DNA of 52,278 bases from DATFPK01 sp035264885. Its GTDB lineage: Bacteria; Actinomycetota; Thermoleophilia; Solirubrobacterales; 70-9. A program made the translations under genes and the position numbers. Positions 40,102 to 48,448 of the stretch are shown piece by piece (the first letter of the stretch is position 1; every line of letters starts with the position of its first letter). The notes beneath the pieces are model-generated. The model was given only the letters and a program-made list of their open reading frames with translations. It made no database searches and was not told the origin of the DNA. The stretch is taken from positions 1 through 52,278 of the forward strand of contig DATFPK010000055.1 in assembly GCA_035264885.1 (NCBI GenBank). The letters run 5' to 3'.

Positions 40102-42046
40102 GCCGCACGGCTACGTGAGCGGGTCCCCGGCGTGGGATTCGCAGCCCGGTGAGACGCCCGGTGCCCGCTTCGGGCGCCGGGCGTTTCTCGCCGGACTGGG
40201 CGGCGGGGCGCTCGCCCTGCTCCTTCCCGTCCGGGTCCGGCCCGGCGGCCCCTTCCCGCTGGGCGACGAGCCGGCTGTGGCGGCGGTGCCCTTCCGCGCC
40301 CGGCTGCCGATCCCGCGCGTTCTGCGCGGCGACCACATCCGGATCCCGATCCGCGAGGCGAGGGTGCAGGTCCTGCCCGGGCGAAAGACGAGGATGTGGA
40401 CCTACGGCGGGACCTTTCCCGGCCCGACGATCCGCCGCCGGGCCGGTCAGCGCACGAAGGTGACCTTCGCCCACCGGCTCGGCCGCAAGGCCGGCGAGCT
40501 GACGGTCCACCTCCACGGCGGGCACAACCGCTCCCGGTTCGACGGGCAGCCGGGCGGGCTGACCCGCTCCCAGCGGGTGTCCTATTACTGCGAGATCCCC
40601 CAGGGCCTTTCCGCCCGCGCCTCCGGCAACTCGCTGCTGTTGCGGCCGGGGCGCAGCAAGACCTACGTCTACGACCTGATAGAGGACGGGGAGCCCGAGC
40701 GGGCCGCCTTCCAGTGGTACCACGACCACAGACTCGACCGCACGAGTCCGAACGTCTGGCGGGGGCTCGCCGGGATGTGGATCATCGACGACGAGCTCGA
40801 GGACTCGCTGGACCTGCCGAAGGGCGGCCGGGACATCCCGTTGCTGATCGCCGACCGCTCCTTCGACCGCCACAACCAGCTCAGCGACCCCTTCGGCGGC
40901 CGGCGGCCGCCGAACGACGGCGTCACCGGGCCGTACGTCCTCGTCAACGGCGCCTACCTGCCACGGCACCGCGTCAGCGCCCGCCGGCACCGGCTGCGGC
41001 TCCTCAACGCGTCGAGCTTCCGTGCCTACAACGTCTTTGTCTCGAACGGCGCGCCGCTGCACCAGATCGGCACGGACAGCGGTCTCATGCCCCGCTCCGT
41101 GAAGCGCGACCGCGTGCTGATCGGGCCGGGGGAGCGGGCCGAGGTGATCGTCGACCTGTCTTCGGCCGCCGGGCGCCGCGTCGAGCTGCTGAGCGGCCGC
41201 CGCGGCGACGGGCAGAAGACTCTCGGCTCCCGACCCTACGTCGGTCCGCTGATGCAGTTCCAGGTCGGCCGGCGCCGGCCCGACCGGACGCGCCTGCCGA
41301 AGCGGCTGCGCCCGCTACCCGCCTGGACCCGCGACGCGCGCCGCGCCCCCGACCGGACCTGGGTGCTCGCGGTGGGCGGGCTCTTCCGGCCGGTCTGGAC
41401 GATCAACGGCAACACCTTCAGCCCCGCCCGGTCGGACGCCTTCCCCGTGCTGAACAGCACCGAGACCTGGCAGATCACCAACCGCTCGGCGGTCACGCAC
41501 ATCATGCACATGCACCACACCGACTGGTACATGCTCGCGCGCAACGGCCGCCGGCCCCCGCCGTGGGAGCACTGCCTGAAGGAGACGTTCTTCGTCGACC
41601 CCGGCGAGACGATCCTCGTCGCCGGTCACTTCAGCGACTTCACCGGCAAGTACGTGATCCACTGCCACATGCTCGACCACGAGGACCATGGCCTGATGAC
41701 TCAGTTCGAGGTCGTCGCCTCGGCCGCCCGCCAGCCTGCGGACGATGAAGTCGCCAGACGCCGCGCCGGCCGGATCCCGGCTCCCAGCGAGGCTCCGGCC
41801 CTCGGGCTGCCGGATTCGCTGCCGGCGGGGACGCGGCAGCTCAGCTTCGCTCCCGCGCCGCCGGCGGGGGAGCGGCTGGCGGCGCTCGATGTCCTCGTCG
41901 ACGGGCATGAGCGGGCCGCCCTGGGTCCCGACCGGATCGGTCGGGAGCTCAGCCTCGAGCTGCCCGGCGAAGGCCCGCGCCGGGTCACGGTGATTGGCCG
42001 CACCGCGGACGGGCGCCGGGTCGCGGCGACGCGGGACTATCGGTAG
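40091..42046 (+). CDS. Tat-exported multicopper oxidase, CotA/laccase-like
   Basis: 651 residues. The N-terminus has a twin-arginine-type signal (GRRAFLAGLGGGALALLL). The four copper-binding motifs are all present: H140/H142 (HLHGGH), H211/H213 (YHDHR), H470-x2-H473-x-H475 (HIMHMHH), and H524-C525-H526-x3-H530 (HCHMLDHEDHGLM). The axial T1 position (C+10) is Leu535, not the Met of CotA, which usually raises the redox potential. About 100 residues after the last motif form an extra C-terminal beta-rich extension. It oxidises phenols, metals or the adjacent cupredoxin with four-electron reduction of O2. Tandem GTG starts at 40091 and 40094 overlap the cupredoxin stop. Confidence 0.92.
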   Translation: MVPEPHGYVSGSPAWDSQPGETPGARFGRRAFLAGLGGGALALLLPVRVRPGGPFPLGDEPAVAAVPFRARLPIPRVLRGDHIRIPIREARVQVLPGRKTRMWTYGGTFPGPTIRRRAGQRTKVTFAHRLGRKAGELTVHLHGGHNRSRFDGQPGGLTRSQRVSYYCEIPQGLSARASGNSLLLRPGRSKTYVYDLIEDGEPERAAFQWYHDHRLDRTSPNVWRGLAGMWIIDDELEDSLDLPKGGRDIPLLIADRSFDRHNQLSDPFGGRRPPNDGVTGPYVLVNGAYLPRHRVSARRHRLRLLNASSFRAYNVFVSNGAPLHQIGTDSGLMPRSVKRDRVLIGPGERAEVIVDLSSAAGRRVELLSGRRGDGQKTLGSRPYVGPLMQFQVGRRRPDRTRLPKRLRPLPAWTRDARRAPDRTWVLAVGGLFRPVWTINGNTFSPARSDAFPVLNSTETWQITNRSAVTHIMHMHHTDWYMLARNGRRPPPWEHCLKETFFVDPGETILVAGHFSDFTGKYVIHCHMLDHEDHGLMTQFEVVASAARQPADDEVARRRAGRIPAPSEAPALGLPDSLPAGTRQLSFAPAPPAGERLAALDVLVDGHERAALGPDRIGRELSLELPGEGPRRVTVIGRTADGRRVAATRDYR

Positions 42047-42118
42047 CACGAGATAAGTCCACCGGTTCCTCGCTCCCGCTCGGGCCCCCACCCGGGATCC
42101 GAGGCCTCTGCGGACCCT

Positions 42119-42138
42119 CGCTCCCGCGTCCGGGAGCG
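42119..42138. terminator. Hairpin between convergent genes
   Basis: CGCTCCC (42119-42125) pairs with GGGAGCG (42132-42138) around a 6-nt loop. It sits in the 105-bp gap between the convergent multicopper oxidase and PQQ-propeller genes. No T tract is present. A nearby partial copy of the left arm (about 42073-42080) adds to the dyad-rich character. Confidence 0.45.
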
Positions 42139-42151
42139 GCGGGGGCGGTCG

Positions 42152-43873
42152 CTAGTCCCTGGGGCGGTAGGCGACCACGTAGCCGCTGTCGCCGGAGGTC
42201 CCGGTCGCGGTGAAGACGTAGCCTCCGGCGACTGAGACGCCGGCCCACGACGGGGCGCCGAGCGGCAGCTTGGCCAGCACCGCCCCGGTCAGCGCCTCGC
42301 GAGCGGTCAGGAAACCCGACATGTCGTTCGAGTAGACGACCCCGTTCGCGGCCGCGACCGCGCCGAAGTGGAGCGGCGTGCCGTCCGAGGAGGACCAGGC
42401 GGGGCTCCCCCCGCGGGTCAGTGCCCAGACCCCGCCGTCGCTCGAGCTCGGGCCATAGATCCGGTCGCCGTCGAACGCGGTCGAGCCGAGGATGCCGCCC
42501 ATGAAGGTCCCGGGCCCGGTGAAGGCGGTCCACCGCGGTGACATGCGGCGGCGGTCGAGGACCCAGTAGAGACCCGACTTCTGCCCCTGCCCGACGACCC
42601 TGCGCCCGCCCGGCAGGGTGAACAGGTTCGGGGACGCGCCGAAGTCGGCGTCGGGGCTGTTGCCCGAGTCCTCGGCGCCGTTCCAGACGTCGCCCGAGGT
42701 CGCCTGGAAGAACCGGACGATCCGACCGCTGCGGGCGTCGAGGGCGATCATCGAGTCGGTCGTGCGGGCGGCGGGCGGGTGGTAGGCGTTGCCGGTCCCG
42801 ACGTAGATGCGCCGGCCGTCTGAGCCCACCGCGGGGGTCGACCAGACCGCCCCGCCGTCGCGTCCGCGCGGCACGGTGTAGCGCTTCCACAGCCGCCGGC
42901 CGCTCCGGGCCGAGATCGCGACGACGCTTCCCCTGGCGCTCACCTCGACGCCCGTCAGCTGCTCGCCGAAGTAGCCCGAGGTGCCGACGAACACGCGGCC
43001 GTTTGCGACCTGGGGGCTGCCGTACATGTCGGCGCGCCGCTGCCGGTCGACGACGTGGCGCCAGAGCGGCCGGCCGTCCCGCAGCCGCAGCGCCACGATC
43101 CGGGGCCGGCCGACGAAGTTGACCGGGACGTACACCCGGCGCCCCGCGATCGCGGCGCTGGCCGAGATCACCGCCCGCTCCTCGTTGCGCTCGGGGATCA
43201 GGTCGCGCGACCAGAGCAGGCGCCCCGTCGAGGGGCGCAGAGCGAAGACGGTGCCGCCGCGGGAGCCGATCACGAGGGTGCGCCGGGCGACCACCGGGGT
43301 CCCGGTGAAGTCGCCGTCGGTCGACCTGCGGGTCCAGACCGGGCCCAGGCGCGGCACCTCGTTGTAGGAGGGGCCGTGTGTGCCGCCATCGCGTGAGTTG
43401 CGCCGGTCGTGCCCGTAGACCGGCCACGACCCGCCCTCGAGGGGCGCGGGCCGTACCCGCGGCATCAGCGTCTTCGGGTCCGGTCCGTCGCCCGAGCCCG
43501 GCCCCGGAACCTGCGGCCCGCCCGGCCCGCCCGCTTCGCCGATCGCCAGGGTGCCCTTCATCCACGAGTGGATCGAGCAGTGGAAGCCGTAGTTGCCGGG
43601 CGGGAGGGCCTCGACGCCTGAGACCGGGACCGACTCGCCCGCCGAGATCAGCGGGCTCTCGAACAGCCCCGCCTGGTCGGAGTCGAGGTCGTGCTGGGCG
43701 GCGGCGTCCAGGTTGTTGAAGCGCAGCGTGTCGCCCCGGGCCGCGGCGAGCGCCGGGGTGGCGTAGGCCAGCCCGGCTGCGTAGGCCTGCTGCTCGGCGG
43801 CGGCGGCGCGGGCCGGGACGAGAACGAGAGCCGCGGCGGCGAGCGCCGGGATCAACCTGTGCCGCGGGGTCAT
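42152..43873 (-). CDS. Secreted cupredoxin fused to a PQQ-type beta-propeller
   Basis: 573 residues. After the signal peptide (8-25) a cupredoxin domain (about 30-112) carries H61, C99, H102 and M105 in FHCSIHSWMKG. A short Gly/Pro linker leads to a quinoprotein-type propeller (about 140-570) with repeated blades such as LVIGSRGGTVFALRPSTGRLLWSRDL, VVAISARSGRRLWKRYTV and GVWALTRGGSPAWS, plus YVGTGNAYHPP. It resembles PQQ alcohol dehydrogenases and polyvinyl-alcohol dehydrogenase, where a fused cytochrome c takes electrons. Here a blue-copper domain stands in its place. The ATG overlaps the stop of PHM-like copy B (ATGA). Confidence 0.82.
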   Translation of the reverse strand: MTPRHRLIPALAAAALVLVPARAAAAEQQAYAAGLAYATPALAAARGDTLRFNNLDAAAQHDLDSDQAGLFESPLISAGESVPVSGVEALPPGNYGFHCSIHSWMKGTLAIGEAGGPGGPQVPGPGSGDGPDPKTLMPRVRPAPLEGGSWPVYGHDRRNSRDGGTHGPSYNEVPRLGPVWTRRSTDGDFTGTPVVARRTLVIGSRGGTVFALRPSTGRLLWSRDLIPERNEERAVISASAAIAGRRVYVPVNFVGRPRIVALRLRDGRPLWRHVVDRQRRADMYGSPQVANGRVFVGTSGYFGEQLTGVEVSARGSVVAISARSGRRLWKRYTVPRGRDGGAVWSTPAVGSDGRRIYVGTGNAYHPPAARTTDSMIALDARSGRIVRFFQATSGDVWNGAEDSGNSPDADFGASPNLFTLPGGRRVVGQGQKSGLYWVLDRRRMSPRWTAFTGPGTFMGGILGSTAFDGDRIYGPSSSDGGVWALTRGGSPAWSSSDGTPLHFGAVAAANGVVYSNDMSGFLTAREALTGAVLAKLPLGAPSWAGVSVAGGYVFTATGTSGDSGYVVAYRPRD

Positions 43874-45393
43874 CCGCCGGCCTTGAGCCGGAAGGCGCCG
43901 CGCATGAAGGGATGGATGCGGCAGAAGTACGTGTAGGTGCCAGGCCCGAGGTTCTTCGGAGTCCGCCAGTGGGAACGGTTGGCGGCGGCGGTGAAGCCCC
44001 CGGGTCCGTAGCCGAGGTTTCCGGAGTCGAAGATCCGCGGCCCGTTGGCGAGCGGGTAGGAGATCCCGGTCGAGCCGGTGCAGGGGGCCCGGCAGGAAGT
44101 GATGCTGTGCATCGTCCCCGCCAGCGGCCAGTCGCCGTTCTCGAAGGTGAGCTGCTCCCCCGGCGCGACCACCGGCGGATTGCCGATCGATCCCGCCAAT
44201 CCCATCCCGCCGGGCGTGTACTGGAACCCGAAGATGCCGACGCGGTCGTCCACCGTCTCGCCGTCGGGCAGGCGCCGCGGGTCCTGCGCCCCCTGGTCGC
44301 GGCCCCCGTAGTTCTCGTTCTCCGGCAGGTGCCCATGGGTGACCCGCCCGCGGGTGTCGATCCGGCGCCGGAACGGGTTCGGCCCCCGTTGCCCGAACGC
44401 GATCCAGGCGACATTGATGCCCATCGACTCGTACCACGACGCGCGCCGGGTGTCGTAGGTCGCCGAGATCCGCAGGCGATCCCCGCGGCGGAGACCGACC
44501 CGCCAGTCGCGGTCGCTTGCGGTCATCGACAGATCCCACGAGATCGGGCCGCTCGGGTCGAAGTACTTCGCCTCGGAGCGGAAGATGCGGCGGCTATGGC
44601 GGCCGCGGACCACCGCCAGGTCCGTCCAGAGGCCGCCCGGATGGAGGTGACCGGCCGTGGCGACGAGCGTCCCCCGCCGGTTCGTCTCCCAGACGTTCAT
44701 CCGCCGGTCGCGGCCGTACGGCCGGCGCGCCTCGGCCGGATAGGTCAGGCGCCGGTCGCGCCCGCCGGTACCGCGCAGCACGTCGAAGACGGGGTAGGAC
44801 TCGCCGTTGCGGACGTCGAGCCAGAGGGGCTGGACGGCCTTCATCCGCCGGCCCCGGCGCGAGTCGGCCGGGACGAAGTCGAGGTCGTAAGTGATCCAGA
44901 CCGTCTCGGGAGCAGCGGTCTGGTTGTGGAGCATGTGGTTGACCGCCCAGACGTCATCGGGGTCGGCGTAGTAGCCATAGCCGGGCGGGCTTCGGGCGAT
45001 CGTCTTCTCCTCGCCGCTGGCGAAGAAGCGCTCGGGCAGCGACGGCCGGGTCAGGTCCCGGGCCGAGAGGTTGACCCAGACGGCGTGGTGGAGGTGGATC
45101 ACGTCGACGTTGGGGACCGAGCCGTCGGAGCGGATCAGATTCGGCTTGATCCGGATCGCGTAGCCCGGATAGCCCGGCTTCTCGATCGTCACCGGCCCGA
45201 TCAGGATCAGGTTCTGGCCGGGCGTAACGGTTATCGGCCCGTAGCGATAGTGGAAGCGCTGCACGTCGGAGCCGAGCGGCGTCACCCCGACCAGCTCGGG
45301 GGCCGGCGGCTCGGCCGCGGCGGGTGCGGCGAGGGCCAGCGCGCCTCCCAGGAACGCCAAGAGCACCGCCGCCCGTGGGCGGATCCCCTGCAT
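43870..45393 (-). CDS. Secreted PHM-like dicopper domain fused to an amicyanin-type cupredoxin (copy B)
   Basis: 507 residues, paralog of 34406. The signal peptide is about 1-27. PHM-type ligands are H102-H103 (HLHHAVW), H156 (HMLHN), H249/H251 (GHLHPGG) and M324 (GDRLRISATYDTRRASWYES followed by MGI). The H251-to-M324 interval of 73 is close to the 70 in rat PHM (H244-M314). THGHLPEN follows. The cupredoxin has H429 (MHSITSC), C491, H494 and M497 (FCRIHPFMRG). There is no SD; TAGGGT lies 8 nt before the ATG, suggesting a leaderless mRNA. The ATGA overlap with the cupredoxin-PQQ gene implies joint function. Confidence 0.75.
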   Translation of the reverse strand: MQGIRPRAAVLLAFLGGALALAAPAAAEPPAPELVGVTPLGSDVQRFHYRYGPITVTPGQNLILIGPVTIEKPGYPGYAIRIKPNLIRSDGSVPNVDVIHLHHAVWVNLSARDLTRPSLPERFFASGEEKTIARSPPGYGYYADPDDVWAVNHMLHNQTAAPETVWITYDLDFVPADSRRGRRMKAVQPLWLDVRNGESYPVFDVLRGTGGRDRRLTYPAEARRPYGRDRRMNVWETNRRGTLVATAGHLHPGGLWTDLAVVRGRHSRRIFRSEAKYFDPSGPISWDLSMTASDRDWRVGLRRGDRLRISATYDTRRASWYESMGINVAWIAFGQRGPNPFRRRIDTRGRVTHGHLPENENYGGRDQGAQDPRRLPDGETVDDRVGIFGFQYTPGGMGLAGSIGNPPVVAPGEQLTFENGDWPLAGTMHSITSCRAPCTGSTGISYPLANGPRIFDSGNLGYGPGGFTAAANRSHWRTPKNLGPGTYTYFCRIHPFMRGAFRLKAGG

Positions 45394-45434
45394 GGAGGAA
45401 GACCCTAGACCGGGGCGGGGGGGACCCGCGCCGG

Positions 45435-46323
45435 TCAGCCTCGCCACTCCTTCCAGTAGATGCCGAGCCGCCGCGTGAAGGCCTTCGGCTCCTCGGCGTA
45501 GAGCCGGCGTGCGATCGGCCCGGCGGCCGAGAGCAGCTCCTCCTGCGCGGCACCGATCCGGGCCTCGAGCGACTCGAGGTCCCGATCCGACAGCGCCGCG
45601 GACCGCCGCGCGCGTTCGGCAAGCATCGCGAGGTCGCGGTGGTCGCCGAGCAGGGCGCTGATCTCGTGTGCCTGCTCTGCTGCTTCGTCCAGTGCGCCGG
45701 GCCAGGCGTTCCGCAGCAGGCGCAGGTGGTACCAGAGATCCTTGACGCGCTTTCGAAGCTCGTGGACCGCCTCGTCGGAGGGATCCGACCGCAGCGCCTT
45801 CAGCCTTCCTGCGCCCGCCCTCATAGGCGCGCCGCACGCCCGGCGCGATCGCGTCCCAGCCCTCACCCCGCAGGGGCCACGCATCGATTCGGGCCGCCGC
45901 GTCCTCGATCTCGGCGATCGCCACGTCCAGGCTCGGGGTCTTCTCGGCGCTACGGCGCTCGCTGACCAGCTCTTGGCGGAACGACTCCGGAACGACGGTC
46001 GCGCCGCCGCCATCCCGGTGCTCGAGCGCCGACAGCGTGTCGAGCCGGACCTGCGCGTCGCGGGTCCCGGCGAGCCGGCGCCCCGCGGCCCGGTAGGCGG
46101 AGCTCTCACGGTGGAAGGCGCTCGAGCCCATCTCGCCACGGACGAGCCGCAGGAGCGACCGCAGCTTCTTCAGGTCCTTCCGCGCCTCGTGGACGCGAGT
46201 GGCCAGGCCGCCGTCGTCTTCGGCTCGCAGCCGCTCTAGCGCGTCCGCGGTCCTCCCCGCAGCGACCCTCCTCACCCCATGCGGCAGCCGCTCGCCGGCC
46301 TCGAGGCTGAAGGAGCGGGACAT
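45435..46323 (-). pseudogene. CHAD domain gene broken by a one-base insertion
   Basis: The first half (from ATG 46323) reads as a CHAD domain: VHEARKDLKKLRSLLRLVRG, GRRLAGTRDAQVRLDTL. The second half is in another frame: RLKALRSDPSDEAVHELRKRVKDLWYHLRLL, HEISALLGDHRDLAMLAERAR, stop at 45435. Removing one A from the AGGAAGG at 45804-45810 joins them into one CHAD protein (about 295 residues). CHAD proteins bind polyphosphate through the conserved His/Lys helices seen in both halves. It is either a real pseudogene or a sequencing error. Confidence 0.82.
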
Positions 46324-46360
46324 GAGCGCATCCTCCCAGCGACGCCCGAGCCGGCCAGGG

Positions 46361-47284
46361 CTATCGGCTCGGGCCCCCGCCGCCCCGCCGGCCCTGGGCC
46401 AGTCCCGCCGCGAGGACCTGATCCCGCCGCCTGGCTTCCATCAGATTCGGCCCCATCGCCGCCGCAGACGCGGAATCGGGCGAGATCAGCTCGACCCGCG
46501 CGCCGCGACGGCGCTGAACGGATGCCTCGAGGGCCGCCATCGACCGCGACCAGGGGCCGATCGCGCCGAGGGGGTCCCTCGGGCGGGGCCGGGCGGATCC
46601 GGTGGGGTTCAGGCAGAGGATCCGCTCGCCGGCTGCGGCGGGGAGGGCATCGAGGTTCGTGAGGCTCCAGACGCCGCCGTCGAGATAGGTGCGCCCGCCG
46701 GCCCTGATCGGCCGGAAGACGCCGGGGATCGCGCACGAGGCGGCGACCGCGTCGGCGACGGGCACGCGGTCCTCGCCGCGGCCGCCGAAGAGGACCCGGC
46801 TGCCGCTCTCCACCTCGACCGTCGCGATCCACAGCCCGTCGTCCCACTTCGCTCCGGACTCGGCGATCACCCGTACCAGCCCGTTGAGCGAACGGCGTCC
46901 TGGCGGCACCCGTCTCAGCGCCGCCCGCCGCAGCAGGCGCCCGCCCGGGGCCGCCGACCGGAGAACGGCGGGCGCCAAGGGCCCGCTGACCGCGGCGCCC
47001 AGCGAGGCGGCGAGGCGGAGCGGCAGGGACCCGCCGGCGCCCTCGTCCGGCCCGACCTGCGGCTGCTCCGGGAGCTCCCCCAGACGCTCCCTGGGGTCGT
47101 AGCCGGCGGCCAGGGACGCGGCGACGATCGAGCCGGCGGAGGTCCCCAGGAAGTGCCCGCAGGACCTCGGGTCGAACAGCCTCGCGTCGGCGAGGCCGGC
47201 GAGCAGCGCAGACATCCACGCCTCGCCGAGGATGCCACCCGCGCCGAGGACAAGCGCGTCGGGGGCGTCGCCGGGAGGGCCCAC
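46361..47284 (-). CDS. Patatin-like phospholipase
   Basis: 307 residues. The patatin fold has the oxyanion loop LVLGAGGILGEAW, nucleophile S49 in GTSAGS, and the dyad Asp D202 in TYLDGGVWSLTN, so the Ser-Asp hydrolase machinery is complete. The expected activity is acyl hydrolysis of lipids, in the cytoplasm or at the inner membrane face (no signal peptide). GTG start. The C-terminal 60 residues are Arg/Gly-rich and variable. It is about 38 nt upstream of the broken CHAD gene on the same strand. Confidence 0.9.
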   Translation of the reverse strand: MGPPGDAPDALVLGAGGILGEAWMSALLAGLADARLFDPRSCGHFLGTSAGSIVAASLAAGYDPRERLGELPEQPQVGPDEGAGGSLPLRLAASLGAAVSGPLAPAVLRSAAPGGRLLRRAALRRVPPGRRSLNGLVRVIAESGAKWDDGLWIATVEVESGSRVLFGGRGEDRVPVADAVAASCAIPGVFRPIRAGGRTYLDGGVWSLTNLDALPAAAGERILCLNPTGSARPRPRDPLGAIGPWSRSMAALEASVQRRRGARVELISPDSASAAAMGPNLMEARRRDQVLAAGLAQGRRGGGGPSR

Positions 47285-47339
47285 CTCAACCCGCCCGCCC
47301 GGCGCCGCATACCGCCCGCGGTTCGGGTAAGCACTCGTT

Positions 47340-48065
47340 ATGCGCCAGCTCCTGCCGACCCCCGGCGAGGCGGATCCCGACGAGCTCCTGGCCGGCCTCG
47401 ACCTCGCCTCCGCGGCCCCGCCGGACCGCCCCTATGTGGTCTCGAACTTCGCCCTGACCTGGGATGGGCGGGTGACGATCGGCGGGCGCGCCGGGCCGAT
47501 CGGCAGCTCCACCGACAAGCGGGTGTTGAAGCGCCTGCGCGCGCTCGCCGACGCCGTCCTGGTGGGCGCCGGAACGGTCCGGGTCGAGACGTACGGCCCG
47601 CTGCTCGACGACGAGGACCTGCGGCGAGAGCGGCGGGAGGCCGGGCGCTCGCCGGACCCGCTGGCGATCGTGCCGACCCGCACCGGCGAGCTCCCCTGGG
47701 ACGCCGGGCTGTTCACCAGCGGACGCGGGGAGGTTCGGGTGCTGGCGGCCGCCAAGTCGGAGGTACCCGCCACCGAGACGCCGGTGTCGGTGAGCCGCTT
47801 CGACCGCGAGGTCGATCTCGCGGCGGCGCTCGCGCAGCTGCGCGAGGAGGGGTGCCGGAGCCTGGTTTGCGAGGGCGGGCCCCACCTCCATGCCCAGCTG
47901 GTCGAGCTCGGCATCGTCGACGAGCTGTTCGTCACCCTCGCGCCGAAGCTCGCCGGCGGCGTCGGGCCGGGGCTGTTCGAGGGTCTCAACGAGCGGGAGC
48001 GGCAGCTCGAGGTCCGCTGGCTGCTCGAACACGAGGGCGAGCTCTTCGCCCGGCTGTCGACGTAG
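47340..48065 (+). CDS. Pyrimidine reductase-like (RibD C-terminal) protein
   Basis: 241 residues of the RibD C-terminal/dihydrofolate-reductase fold: PYVVSNFALTWDGRVTIGGRAGPIGSSTDKRVLKRLRALADAVLVGAGTVRVETYGPL, then CRSLVCEGGPHLHAQLVELGIVDELFVTLAPKLAGG. NADPH-dependent reduction of a pterin- or flavin-pathway intermediate is the family activity; in actinobacteria such stand-alone proteins may serve riboflavin or F420 metabolism. No other rib gene is nearby. Unlike the related gene at 9845, this one is intact. Confidence 0.9.
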   Translation: MRQLLPTPGEADPDELLAGLDLASAAPPDRPYVVSNFALTWDGRVTIGGRAGPIGSSTDKRVLKRLRALADAVLVGAGTVRVETYGPLLDDEDLRRERREAGRSPDPLAIVPTRTGELPWDAGLFTSGRGEVRVLAAAKSEVPATETPVSVSRFDREVDLAAALAQLREEGCRSLVCEGGPHLHAQLVELGIVDELFVTLAPKLAGGVGPGLFEGLNERERQLEVRWLLEHEGELFARLST

Positions 48066-48139
48066 TGCCGGCACGAGATCACTTGCGGCGGCTTCGCCGG
48101 CTGACCTGCTGCTGCCGGAGCTGAAGTTCCGAGGCCGAA

Positions 48140-48400
48140 TCAGTGGTTGCGCAGGGCGTCGATCAGCTTGCCCTTGTCCATGTCCGACCGGCCCTCGATG
48201 CCCAGCTCGGCGGCGCGCTCGCGGAGCTCCTCGACCGTCCGGTCCTCGTAGTCCTCGGCCTCGCCGCCCTTCCTGCTGACGTCCTCGCCGGCTGCCTTGG
48301 CGTTGGCGATCCGCGCAGCCTTCTCCTTGCTCTCGCCGTCCTCGCGCAGCTTCTCGTAGAGCTCGTCGTCCTTGACGCTCGGGCCGTGGTCCTTTGCCAT
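48140..48400 (-). CDS. MAKDHG-module protein with Rho-N/SAP-like C-terminus
   Basis: 86 residues. The N-terminal module MAKDHGPSVKDDELYEKLRE, then DGESKEKAARIANAKA, is paralogous to the start of the protein at 17054. The C-terminal part (about 52-86) EDRTVEELRERAAELGIEGRSDMDKGKLIDALRNH has the helix-extended loop-helix of Rho N-terminal or SAP-like domains, which bind nucleic acid. The ATG is preceded by GAGGAGGGA. It is probably a small nucleic-acid-binding stress protein. Confidence 0.88.
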   Translation of the reverse strand: MAKDHGPSVKDDELYEKLREDGESKEKAARIANAKAAGEDVSRKGGEAEDYEDRTVEELRERAAELGIEGRSDMDKGKLIDALRNH

Positions 48401-48448
48401 GGTCCCTCCTCGATCGGTTGACCGCCGGGTACCCCGGCGCCACGGCCT

